64,000 bases of DNA. Origin: JAHZKS01 sp047404135. Lineage in GTDB: Bacteria; Pseudomonadota; Alphaproteobacteria; Rickettsiales; JABSSG01. Position numbers and translations under genes: made by a program. This document shows positions 57,223 to 64,000 of the stretch, piece after piece. The notes under the pieces are model-generated. The model made no database searches, was not told the origin of the DNA, and was given only the letters and a program-made list of their open reading frames with translations. How positions within the stretch are numbered: the first letter of the stretch is position 1; every line of letters begins with the position of its first letter. The stretch is taken from positions 186,001 to 250,000 of the forward strand of contig JBDOIT010000002.1 in NCBI GenBank assembly GCA_047404135.1, written 5' to 3'.

Positions 57223-57918
57223 TTACTTACATTTTAATGCTGAATACTCACCCTGAGAGATTTCCTTCTTTTCATCAGTCCTGTTTGGATATTCAACACT
57301 TAATCTCTTTAAAATAGAACAAGCTCTATTTTTTTTATCCAGATATCGCAATGAAACCGCTAAACCCAGGAGGCTTTCTGGAGCTTTCTCATTAACAGGA
57401 TAGTACTTATAGCTTTTCAAGAAATAAGTTCCTGCATCTTTATAGGCCCCCTCTTCCATATAACTTTTACCTAACCAATAGTATGCTATTCCCTTAGCAT
57501 TTCCTTTTTTATACTTGATGTAATCTAGCAGCCCAGATCTTGCATCCTTTAACTTTCCAGATTCTATCATAGATATATATTCTTTGATGCTCTTTAAGGA
57601 GTCTTTTACCGATGATGATTTATCCATTTGAGCAAATCTATAGCTCATATCCTCATTCACATTATTAATCTTTGCCATTAATTGCTTATTAGTGTGCTCC
57701 ACATGCTGTATGTTGCCCTGCAACTCCCGTACTGTCTCCTCTAGCTGCATGATCTTTTTGAACAGTTCAGAATTCTGCTTCTGGGAATTGGAAGAAAGAT
57801 CTTCAACTGCCCTGCTTAACTCCATGACATCTTCCATATTGTTATAAGCAAATACAAATTGAGAGGGGCATGCCAATAAGCATACTGCTACTAGATACCT
57901 TATCTTCAGTTTTATCAT
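57223..57918 (-). CDS. cpoB: Tol-Pal system protein CpoB/YbgF
   Basis: A 231-residue periplasmic protein. A signal peptide (about 1-24, ending QFVFA) precedes a coiled-coil region (residues about 28-90) and TPR-like repeats (SGLLDYIKYKKGNAKGIAYYWLGKSYMEE and following), the layout of CpoB, which links outer-membrane constriction with cell-wall synthesis. It overlaps the sel1-repeat gene by 4 bp at its start. Confidence 0.9.
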   Translation of the reverse strand: MIKLKIRYLVAVCLLACPSQFVFAYNNMEDVMELSRAVEDLSSNSQKQNSELFKKIMQLEETVRELQGNIQHVEHTNKQLMAKINNVNEDMSYRFAQMDKSSSVKDSLKSIKEYISMIESGKLKDARSGLLDYIKYKKGNAKGIAYYWLGKSYMEEGAYKDAGTYFLKSYKYYPVNEKAPESLLGLAVSLRYLDKKNRACSILKRLSVEYPNRTDEKKEISQGEYSALKCK

Positions 57919-58445
57919 TTATTTATACCAAGGCGCATCTTAGCTCTTAAGTGACCTTTCTCTGATGCTTGCTGGTACCATTTTTTGGCTTTATCTTTGT
58001 CTTGCTTTGCGCCGACTCCTTTGCTATGCATCTCTGCAACCTCATATTGAGCATCAGCGTGACCTTGCTCTGCAGCTTTTTTATACCAATAGAAAGCTGT
58101 GGGGTGATCTTTCTCTACACCTTTTCCTAGGTGGTATATATCGCCCAACCTATGCTGAGAATCTTTATGCCCACCCCGTGCAGCTTCATGGTACCACTCT
58201 AAGGCTTTTTCATAATTCCTCTCTATTCCTTTCCCTTCTTCATGCATCCATGCAATAAAATGTTTTGCTTCTGCACTACCAGCATCTGCGGCTTTTATGT
58301 ATAAATTCCTAGCTGCTTTATATTCCTTCTTTACAATAAATTTTGAAGCACTCTCTAAGAGGTGCCCTACCTGAACAAGTCTTGTATGACAGCTACAAGT
58401 TAGAATAACAATTGCTAGTAAAAATAATTTTCTAAAATTCATCAT
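57915..58445 (-). CDS. Sel1-repeat lipoprotein inserted in the tol-pal operon
   Basis: A 176-residue protein with a lipoprotein-like signal (LTCSC near residues 16-20) and about four Sel1-like repeats, for example AKHFIAWMHEEGKGIERNYEKALEWYHEAARGG-type units each ending A-A-x-x-G. Sel1 proteins are helical scaffolds for protein interactions in the envelope or with hosts. It sits between pal and cpoB, with 3 bp to pal and a 4 bp overlap with cpoB, so it is probably part of the Tol-Pal system in this lineage. Confidence 0.88.
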   Translation of the reverse strand: MMNFRKLFLLAIVILTCSCHTRLVQVGHLLESASKFIVKKEYKAARNLYIKAADAGSAEAKHFIAWMHEEGKGIERNYEKALEWYHEAARGGHKDSQHRLGDIYHLGKGVEKDHPTAFYWYKKAAEQGHADAQYEVAEMHSKGVGAKQDKDKAKKWYQQASEKGHLRAKMRLGINK

Positions 58446-58448
58446 AAA

Positions 58449-58895
58449 CTAATTTAACATTATTACAGATCTCCTATTTTGGCGCCATATTTCTGGGCTA
58501 GAACCCAAAATCACAGGCCTCTCTTTACCATAAGAAACAGCTGATATCCTGGAGTCACCTATACCAGATGCTACAAGATAATATTTCACAACATTAGCCC
58601 TCTTAGATCCTAATGCTAAATTGAATTCTCTTGTTCCTCGTTCATCACAATGCCCTTCTATGATTATGTTTATATAGCGGTATCTTTTCAACCATTTCAC
58701 CTGCCTATCGAGCTTTTGCATTCCCTCTTCACTTATCTGCGCGCTACTTACTTTAAATAACACATGATTCTCAGCTTCTTGATCAAAATTAGCCGGCAAT
58801 GGGTGAGAATGTATATATTCAGATCTCTGAGAAGATGTCCCAGAGCAACCAACGAGCGAAAAAATAAGAGAAAAGCAAAATAAAAGACGCAACAT
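58449..58895 (-). CDS. pal: Peptidoglycan-associated lipoprotein Pal
   Basis: A 148-residue outer-membrane lipoprotein: lipobox LVGC (lipidated Cys at about residue 18), a linker and an OmpA-type peptidoglycan-binding domain with IIIEGHCDERGTREFNLALG and the NRRSVIML end. Pal binds peptidoglycan and TolB. tolB is 63 bp upstream on the same strand. Confidence 0.96.
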   Translation of the reverse strand: MLRLLFCFSLIFSLVGCSGTSSQRSEYIHSHPLPANFDQEAENHVLFKVSSAQISEEGMQKLDRQVKWLKRYRYINIIIEGHCDERGTREFNLALGSKRANVVKYYLVASGIGDSRISAVSYGKERPVILGSSPEIWRQNRRSVIMLN

Positions 58896-58958
58896 TAGAT
58901 ATATCCCCCGAATTACAGAAGAAGTATATCAATTAGATTGGTAAGAATCAATATAGAA

Positions 58959-60251
58959 CTATTCCAAGTTACGAGACCATGATGGATCAGATGCCTGACC
59001 TGATGTCTTCAATCTTTTTTCGTTGTGACCAGTAATGTCAATAGTATAAATAAACTTCCCTTTACCAGGGCCCTCCTCTTTCTCAAATATCAAGACCCTA
59101 CCATTAGGAGCCCAATTTGCACTATCAACCAACCAGCCCCTAGTAATCAAACGCTCCCTAGAGCCATCTGGGCGCATCACCCCTATAAAAAAACCTTTCC
59201 CTGGAAGCATCTTAGTAAAAGCAATCAAGTCTCCTCTAGGGGACCATAAGGGGCTGCTATACTGCCCTTCTTTAAAGCTTATTCTCTCCATGTTCTTTCC
59301 ATCTATACCCATGACATAAATCTGCCTGGAACCACCCATATCCGAATTAAAAACTATTTGTTTTTTATCGGGCGAAACAGATGGAGAAGTGCATATAGAA
59401 GAGCAGAAAGTCATCTGTTTCTTTTTCATATTATTAAGATTTAATCTATATATATTGCTCACTCCTTTTTTAGAAACCGCTAATAATACATTCAGAGCAT
59501 CAATATACCTTGGGGCGTAAGACATGCCCGAAAAATCTCCAAGCACTCTACTAAATTTTGTTTTAGTATTTAATATATAAACATGTGGATCAAGTCCGTT
59601 CTTGTAAGAAAGATAAAGGAGACTCTGTGCGTTTGGAGAAAATCTTGGAGTAATCACTATATCTTTATCATTGGTCAAATATCTATGGGCAAAACCATCT
59701 TGATCCATTATTGAAATATTACGACTCTCGGATCCATCTTGATTTACTTTTACAGATACGTAGGAAATTTTAGTATTAAAATACGGCTTTTCGCCTGTGA
59801 GCTTCTTGTACACTTCGTCAGCAATGCTGTGAGATACCTTTCTAAAGTTACTTGGCAGTACCTTTGTATATTCCTGATTGGCAATTTCTTTCTGAGTAAA
59901 TACATCCCATACTTTAAAGGATATCCTATAGTGAGAACCCATCTTCTCTATTTTTCCCACTAATAATATTGTAGCATTAAGTTGTCTCCAAGATTGAAAT
60001 GTAGGAATAGTATCAACAGAAGGATTTTCAATATAAGCATCTTTAGAAATCACACGAAATAGCCCTGTGCTCTCGAGATCTGATTTCACAATTTTGTGTA
60101 TATTGGAAAAAAATGAAACCGGGCCTTTAAAATCTGCCACAGCTATAGGCAAAGGAGAGATATTACTCCTTGTAATGTCGACTCGTGTAAGCGAGTGAGA
60201 TTGAAAAATGCAGGCACAAAACAACAAATATAAAGGAAGTATTTTTTTCAT
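58959..60251 (-). CDS. tolB: Tol-Pal system protein TolB
   Basis: A 430-residue periplasmic protein: signal peptide (about 1-20), an N-terminal domain containing PIAVADFKG, and a six-bladed beta-propeller with repeats such as SPDKKQIVFNSDMGGSRQIYVM and SPRGDLIAFTKM. It binds Pal and is part of the machine that constricts the outer membrane at division. tolQRA are outside the window. Confidence 0.95.
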   Translation of the reverse strand: MKKILPLYLLFCACIFQSHSLTRVDITRSNISPLPIAVADFKGPVSFFSNIHKIVKSDLESTGLFRVISKDAYIENPSVDTIPTFQSWRQLNATILLVGKIEKMGSHYRISFKVWDVFTQKEIANQEYTKVLPSNFRKVSHSIADEVYKKLTGEKPYFNTKISYVSVKVNQDGSESRNISIMDQDGFAHRYLTNDKDIVITPRFSPNAQSLLYLSYKNGLDPHVYILNTKTKFSRVLGDFSGMSYAPRYIDALNVLLAVSKKGVSNIYRLNLNNMKKKQMTFCSSICTSPSVSPDKKQIVFNSDMGGSRQIYVMGIDGKNMERISFKEGQYSSPLWSPRGDLIAFTKMLPGKGFFIGVMRPDGSRERLITRGWLVDSANWAPNGRVLIFEKEEGPGKGKFIYTIDITGHNEKRLKTSGQASDPSWSRNLE

Positions 60252-60310
60252 ATCTCAGATGTTATTGCAGCCCTATTCCTCCACTAGGAATTAGCTTGTT
60301 TTATTAAAGA

Positions 60311-61504
60311 TCACTCTACCTTTTTTAATGCAGACTCTATTCTACGCAAGGATTCCTTTATTTGTTCCTTAGATACAGCATATGAAAGCCTAAAATGTCC
60401 TGGATATCCGAATGCGCTTCCAGGAACAACAACAACTTGAGCCTCATCTATCAGATAAGAGCATAGATCCTGATCATCTTTTATCTCAGAACCATTAGAT
60501 GATTTTGATCCAAAATATGATTTGCAATCTGGAAATAGATAAAATGCACCATTAGATTTTTTACATGATATTCCATCTATTTTATTCAATAAATCATGTG
60601 CCAAATCTCTTTTATTCTTAAATTCTAGTCTACTAGACTTTAATTGATCTTGAGGACCTTTCAATGCCTCTAAAGCAGCATACTGACCAATAGATGAAGG
60701 ATTCGATGTGCTCTGAGATTGTATCACAAGCATTGCTTTAATAATATCTGCTGGACCTATCGCATAACCAATACGCCAACCAGTCATTGAATATGCCTTG
60801 GAAACACCATTTATTATTAAGAGTCTGTCTTTTGATTCTTTGGCAATATCAGCAAAAGACAATCTCTCATCGTCATAACTGAGCTCCTCGTATATATCAT
60901 CAGACATAATATGAACTTTGGGATGCTTAGCTAGGACTGCATCTATATCTTCGAGCTCTTTCCTGTAATATTTCATTCCCGTAGGGTTATTAGGAGAATT
61001 CAATATCAGCCATTTTGTTTTACTTGTAATAGCCTTATCTAGTTGCCCTGCAGTAATCTTAAAATCGTTTTCATCCGTTGTATCCACAATAATAGGCTTG
61101 CCTCCAGCAATTTTTACCATATCTGGATATGACACCCAGTATGGAGTTGGGATAATCACTTCATCTTCCTCTTCTATCGTCGATACTAATGCATTATAAA
61201 TTGCCTGCTTTGCACCAGTAGAGACTGCAATATTCGAAGCATCTATCTCAATACGACTTTTATAGATATTTTTTATAGCTTCTTTTAACTCAGGAATACC
61301 TCCAACAGGGGTGTATTTAGTTTTTCCTTCCCATATTGCATTTACCGCGGCTTCTTTGATATTGTCAAAACTATCAAAATCAGGTTCCCCCACTGATAAA
61401 TTAATCACATCTAATCCCTGTGATTTAAGATCTTTTGCCTTTGCAGCCAAAGCTAGAGTTGCTGAGGGCTTGATTTTCTTGATATAGCTTGCAATTATGG
61501 ACAT
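60311..61504 (-). CDS. aspC: Aspartate aminotransferase (class I, PLP)
   Basis: A 397-residue fold-type I aminotransferase of the Rickettsia/Thermus subgroup (Igamma). Evidence is the N-terminal VINLSVGEPDFD, SNIAVSTGAKQAIYNAL, the NSPNNPTGMKY motif, the PLP-lysine in INGVSKAYSMTGWRIGYA and the C-terminal Arg in GHFRLSYAVS. It makes aspartate or glutamate by exchange with oxaloacetate/2-oxoglutarate. Some members of the subgroup also act on prephenate. The aspartate could feed DapA. Confidence 0.92.
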   Translation of the reverse strand: MSIIASYIKKIKPSATLALAAKAKDLKSQGLDVINLSVGEPDFDSFDNIKEAAVNAIWEGKTKYTPVGGIPELKEAIKNIYKSRIEIDASNIAVSTGAKQAIYNALVSTIEEEDEVIIPTPYWVSYPDMVKIAGGKPIIVDTTDENDFKITAGQLDKAITSKTKWLILNSPNNPTGMKYYRKELEDIDAVLAKHPKVHIMSDDIYEELSYDDERLSFADIAKESKDRLLIINGVSKAYSMTGWRIGYAIGPADIIKAMLVIQSQSTSNPSSIGQYAALEALKGPQDQLKSSRLEFKNKRDLAHDLLNKIDGISCKKSNGAFYLFPDCKSYFGSKSSNGSEIKDDQDLCSYLIDEAQVVVVPGSAFGYPGHFRLSYAVSKEQIKESLRRIESALKKVE

Positions 61505-61583
61505 CTGATTCTCTGTAAAACATATTGTCTCTTAGATACCATAAAACTATAATAAATTCTATGAATTATTTCATGATCAAAAT

Positions 61584-62582
61584 ATGGATACGAAGAATAA
61601 AGACCTTTTAATAAGCTTAAAAAGTAAGTTTGAATCTGTACAAAAATTCTTATATGATCTTGTGCAAGAAAACACAAATAAACTTTCAAATTTAGTAGAA
61701 ACAAATTACCAGCTAGGACTTTACCATCTTAGGGCAAATAATCTTCGTGATGCAGAGTTTCGCTTTAGAATAGTATTGTATTTTAGACCAAAGCATCATC
61801 TAGCATTATATAACCTTGCTAAGTGTTATGTATCAAAAAAGCAAAAACATAGTGCAATTCAAAAACTCAAAATCGCACTCGGCGAACATAAAGATTTTCC
61901 TGAAGCAGAATACCTACTGCATACTCTAGAAAAATCTGCATACATAGAAGAGATCCCATCCAGTGTGATCCAAGAATATTATGACAATGTAGCATACTCC
62001 TATAATAATAAATTCAGCTCTAAAAAAGGACATAAAACGCCCGAGTATATGGCTGATCTATTATCCATACATTATACACCAAAGAATGGTGAAACAAGCA
62101 TTCTAGACCTTGGCTGCGGCACAGGAAAATGCTCTAAAGCTGTCGCAGAACAACTAAAATACAAAAGCATCACAGGAGTGGATATCTCAAAAAAAATGCT
62201 TCAAGAGGCACAAAAAATTATCAAAAACAAATCACCCTTATTTGATAAATTAATACATCTAGATTTTAATGATTTCATGAACAAATCAACTAGCAAGTTC
62301 AATATTATCTTGGCCGGCATGTCATTACATTTCAGGAAGGATTTAGAGAAACCCCTAAAGAACATATCAAGTCTATTAGAAAAAGAAGGCTTCCTAGTGT
62401 TTTCAGTTGCACAAGCGGCAGAAGGATTTCATACTGGGATCAGCTCTAGCTATGAAAATTTTTGCTACACCAAAAATACTGTAAAAAAATATCTTAAGGA
62501 AGCGAATCTATATATATCTGCCTTAGACGAAATCTCTTTAAACAATGGACAGTCTATTCTTGTAGTAATATGCAAAAAATAG
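61584..62582 (+). CDS. TPR domain-fused SAM-dependent methyltransferase
   Basis: A 332-residue protein. Residues about 38-115 form two TPR-like helical repeats (NYQLGLYHLRANNLRDAEFRF and LYNLAKCYVSKKQKHSAIQKL). The second half is a class I methyltransferase with motif I LDLGCGTG (175-182), GVDISKKML and the post-motif segment IILAGMSLHF. The substrate is unknown. It overlaps mlaA by 13 bp, so it may be translated with the lipid transport genes. Confidence 0.85.
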   Translation: MDTKNKDLLISLKSKFESVQKFLYDLVQENTNKLSNLVETNYQLGLYHLRANNLRDAEFRFRIVLYFRPKHHLALYNLAKCYVSKKQKHSAIQKLKIALGEHKDFPEAEYLLHTLEKSAYIEEIPSSVIQEYYDNVAYSYNNKFSSKKGHKTPEYMADLLSIHYTPKNGETSILDLGCGTGKCSKAVAEQLKYKSITGVDISKKMLQEAQKIIKNKSPLFDKLIHLDFNDFMNKSTSKFNIILAGMSLHFRKDLEKPLKNISSLLEKEGFLVFSVAQAAEGFHTGISSSYENFCYTKNTVKKYLKEANLYISALDEISLNNGQSILVVICKK

Positions 62583-63421
62583 CAATTCTCTTATTATTCA
62601 TCATCACCTCGTTTACATCTGTTGCCCTATCTGAGGAAATTACAGAAACAGAAGATAAATATTTATGCTATATAGTGAAAGATCCATTTGAATCATTCAA
62701 TCGACATATGTTTACCTTCAATACAACAATAGATGGCATGATAGTGAGGCCTTTAGTAGGAATATACATAGGGATAGTACCAGAATGGCCTAGGGCTAGA
62801 GTTCATAATTTCTTTAGCAATCTAAGAGAGCCATTAACTCTGGTAAATAATATTTTACAATCAGATAGCAAAGCTGCCTCAAGTACATTTGGAAGGTTTT
62901 TAGTTAACACGCTCTTTGGGTTAGGAGGCTTTTTAGATTTTGCATCCTATTTTGAGTTAGATAAGAAAGCGCAGAGATTTGATGATACTCTTGCAAAATA
63001 CAAACTTTCTTACAGCAATTATTTGGTCCTTCCTATAATAGGGAACACTACAACCCGAGGAGTTGTAGGAAAAGTAGGAGATTTCTTTTTAAACCCCATA
63101 GCTTATCGACTACGCAAAAAATCCTTACGACATCCATTAAATTACACAGCTGCAGATCATCTTGATCACAGAATTCAGTACAATGATGTGATCAACGCAA
63201 CTAAAAAATCTTCTGTTGATTATTATGGAAAAGTCCGAAGTATGTATATACAATACATATCCAGGAGGAATATACACTGCCCAAAAAACCAATCCATGGA
63301 TTACTCAATATATGAAGAGGGTTTTGTGAAAAGTTCAAACACAACTGATCAAAAAGATTCTACAGAGGAAATCGCAGATACAACACAGAGAAAGGTGAAA
63401 ATAAATGAACACGAAAATTAA
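62570..63421 (+). CDS. mlaA: MlaA/VacJ family outer-membrane lipid asymmetry protein
   Basis: A 283-residue protein with an N-terminal signal peptide (about 1-21). The family hallmark DPFESFNRHMFTFN (38-51) and FSNLREPLTLVNNILQ, GRFLVNTLFGLGGFLDFAS follow. MlaA removes phospholipids from the outer leaflet of the outer membrane. No lipobox Cys is present at the cleavage site, unlike E. coli MlaA, so it is likely held by its own membrane helices. It overlaps the next gene by 17 bp. Confidence 0.93.
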   Translation: MQKIAILLLFIITSFTSVALSEEITETEDKYLCYIVKDPFESFNRHMFTFNTTIDGMIVRPLVGIYIGIVPEWPRARVHNFFSNLREPLTLVNNILQSDSKAASSTFGRFLVNTLFGLGGFLDFASYFELDKKAQRFDDTLAKYKLSYSNYLVLPIIGNTTTRGVVGKVGDFFLNPIAYRLRKKSLRHPLNYTAADHLDHRIQYNDVINATKKSSVDYYGKVRSMYIQYISRRNIHCPKNQSMDYSIYEEGFVKSSNTTDQKDSTEEIADTTQRKVKINEHEN

Positions 63422-64000
63422 ATATATGCTGCTAGTGGCAATGTCAATGCTTACAGCTGTATCTTCTTCAGCAAATGAAGCAGAAGTAAGAAATTTTGTA
63501 TCCGGAGTTGCAGATGATATCGTCTCGATCGTAAGGCATAGAAGCGCCGATAGGAACAGAAAAGCAGATAAATTACTGAGTGTAATAAAATCTAATTTTG
63601 ACACAGAATGGATGGGACAATTTGCTCTAGGAAGAAACTACCGAACACTTTCTTCATCCAAAAAAAGCAAATACTTCACACTTTACAAAAGATATCTAAG
63701 AAACACATATTTTCCAATTCTTATGAAATACCAAGATGAGACCTACTCTGTCAATAGAGTTACACTAACAGGAACCGACTTATATAATGTTTCTGTGGCG
63801 ATATTAAGGCCAGGAAGATCATCAATAGATTTAGACTATACGGTACGGAAAAAAGGCAGAAGATACAAAATGCTCGACATGAGTATTGAAGGAGTAAGTA
63901 CAGTCTTTACACAAAAATCAGAATTTGGTGCTGTGCTTGCAAGAAGTGGTATAGAAGGGTTATTTAATAGTCTTTCAAAAGTACAGATAAATGGTACCTA
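63405..64000 (+). CDS. mlaC: MlaC-type periplasmic phospholipid carrier (3' end at window edge)
   Basis: At least 198 codons open to the last base of the window, where the final two bases TA could begin a stop. A signal peptide (about 1-23, ending SSSANEA) precedes the Ttg2D/MlaC domain with FDTEWMGQFALGRNYRTLS, YLRNTYFPILMKY and a final GIEGLFNSLSK. MlaC shuttles phospholipids between MlaA and the inner-membrane MlaFEDB complex. The length fits a nearly complete protein. Confidence 0.88.
   Translation, partial: MNTKIKYMLLVAMSMLTAVSSSANEAEVRNFVSGVADDIVSIVRHRSADRNRKADKLLSVIKSNFDTEWMGQFALGRNYRTLSSSKKSKYFTLYKRYLRNTYFPILMKYQDETYSVNRVTLTGTDLYNVSVAILRPGRSSIDLDYTVRKKGRRYKMLDMSIEGVSTVFTQKSEFGAVLARSGIEGLFNSLSKVQINGT

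Overview
This AT-rich 64 kb window comes from a host-associated alphaproteobacterium, most probably of the Rickettsiales (Holosporales-like lineages are not excluded). The evidence is as follows. The rRNA genes are split: 16S stands alone at about 52.4-53.9 kb and 23S-5S lies about 9 kb away. The initiator tRNA is of alphaproteobacterial type. Gene strings typical of alphaproteobacteria are present (hda next to an AI-2E-type permease, tilS-ftsH-glmM, lepB-rnc-era, a ChpT-like phosphotransferase, CarD). Decaying pseudogenes lie in the intergenic spaces, and there are ankyrin, Sel1 and tandem-repeat proteins of the kind seen in intracellular bacteria. I see no transposase, integrase, phage gene or CRISPR array.

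Layout. 0-4.3 kb: the 3' part of addA (open at the left edge), a convergent hda-like gene and a permease. 4.3-16.3 kb: a long plus-strand housekeeping run of tilS, ftsH, glmM, rpiB, a 2OG-Fe(II) oxygenase-like gene, glyA, nrdR, a broken response regulator, gpmI, lepB, rnc, era and a Trm112-like gene, then tRNA-Leu. 16.5-20.9 kb: minus-strand carD, smpB, dapA and chpT, the remains of a VanX-type dipeptidase, and a thiamine unit in which a TPP riboswitch precedes a SemiSWEET-like transporter and thiamine pyrophosphokinase. 20.9-28.4 kb: a sodium:solute symporter, an ABC exporter, an ankyrin protein, a glycosyltransferase, tRNA-Ser and rplU-rpmA-obgE. 28.7-31.8 kb: four genes of lineage-specific appearance including an outer-membrane barrel. 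31.8-36.4 kb: tRNA-fMet, a pirin, the cyanide-insensitive-type cytochrome bd genes cydAB with a tiny third gene, a GyrI-like protein and a cysteine-rich lipoprotein. 36.5-43.6 kb: a 523-residue unknown protein, a broken 5S copy, a GT25 glycosyltransferase, an acetyltransferase, then 5S and 23S rRNA. 43.9-51 kb: an acidic tandem-repeat protein with a basic cluster, mrp, hflK-hflC-degP and an MFS transporter. 51.3-54.7 kb: a VUT/YhhQ transporter, a duplication scar, 16S rRNA and a comF pseudogene. 54.7-64 kb: lptF, rpsF-rpsR-rplI, tolB-pal-sel1-cpoB, an aspartate aminotransferase, a TPR methyltransferase, and mlaA-mlaC (open at the right edge).

How it works together. Much of the window serves the cell envelope: LptF (LPS export), MlaA/MlaC (phospholipid traffic), Tol-Pal, LepB, GlmM and DapA (peptidoglycan precursors), and two glycosyltransferases. 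The cell therefore appears to build a Gram-negative envelope. FtsH, HflK, HflC and DegP handle membrane and periplasmic protein quality. The thiamine unit points to import and pyrophosphorylation of thiamine rather than synthesis. ChpT points to a CckA-ChpT-CtrA relay.

The most interesting signals are: the TPP-controlled SemiSWEET; the shared promoter, leader hairpin and very long processing stems of the two unlinked rRNA units; the candidate tandem-repeat effector; the twin-CX3C lipoprotein; and the amphipathic tryptophan repeat protein. At least six gene remnants record ongoing genome reduction. All functional calls rest on reading motifs by eye; no database search was run.
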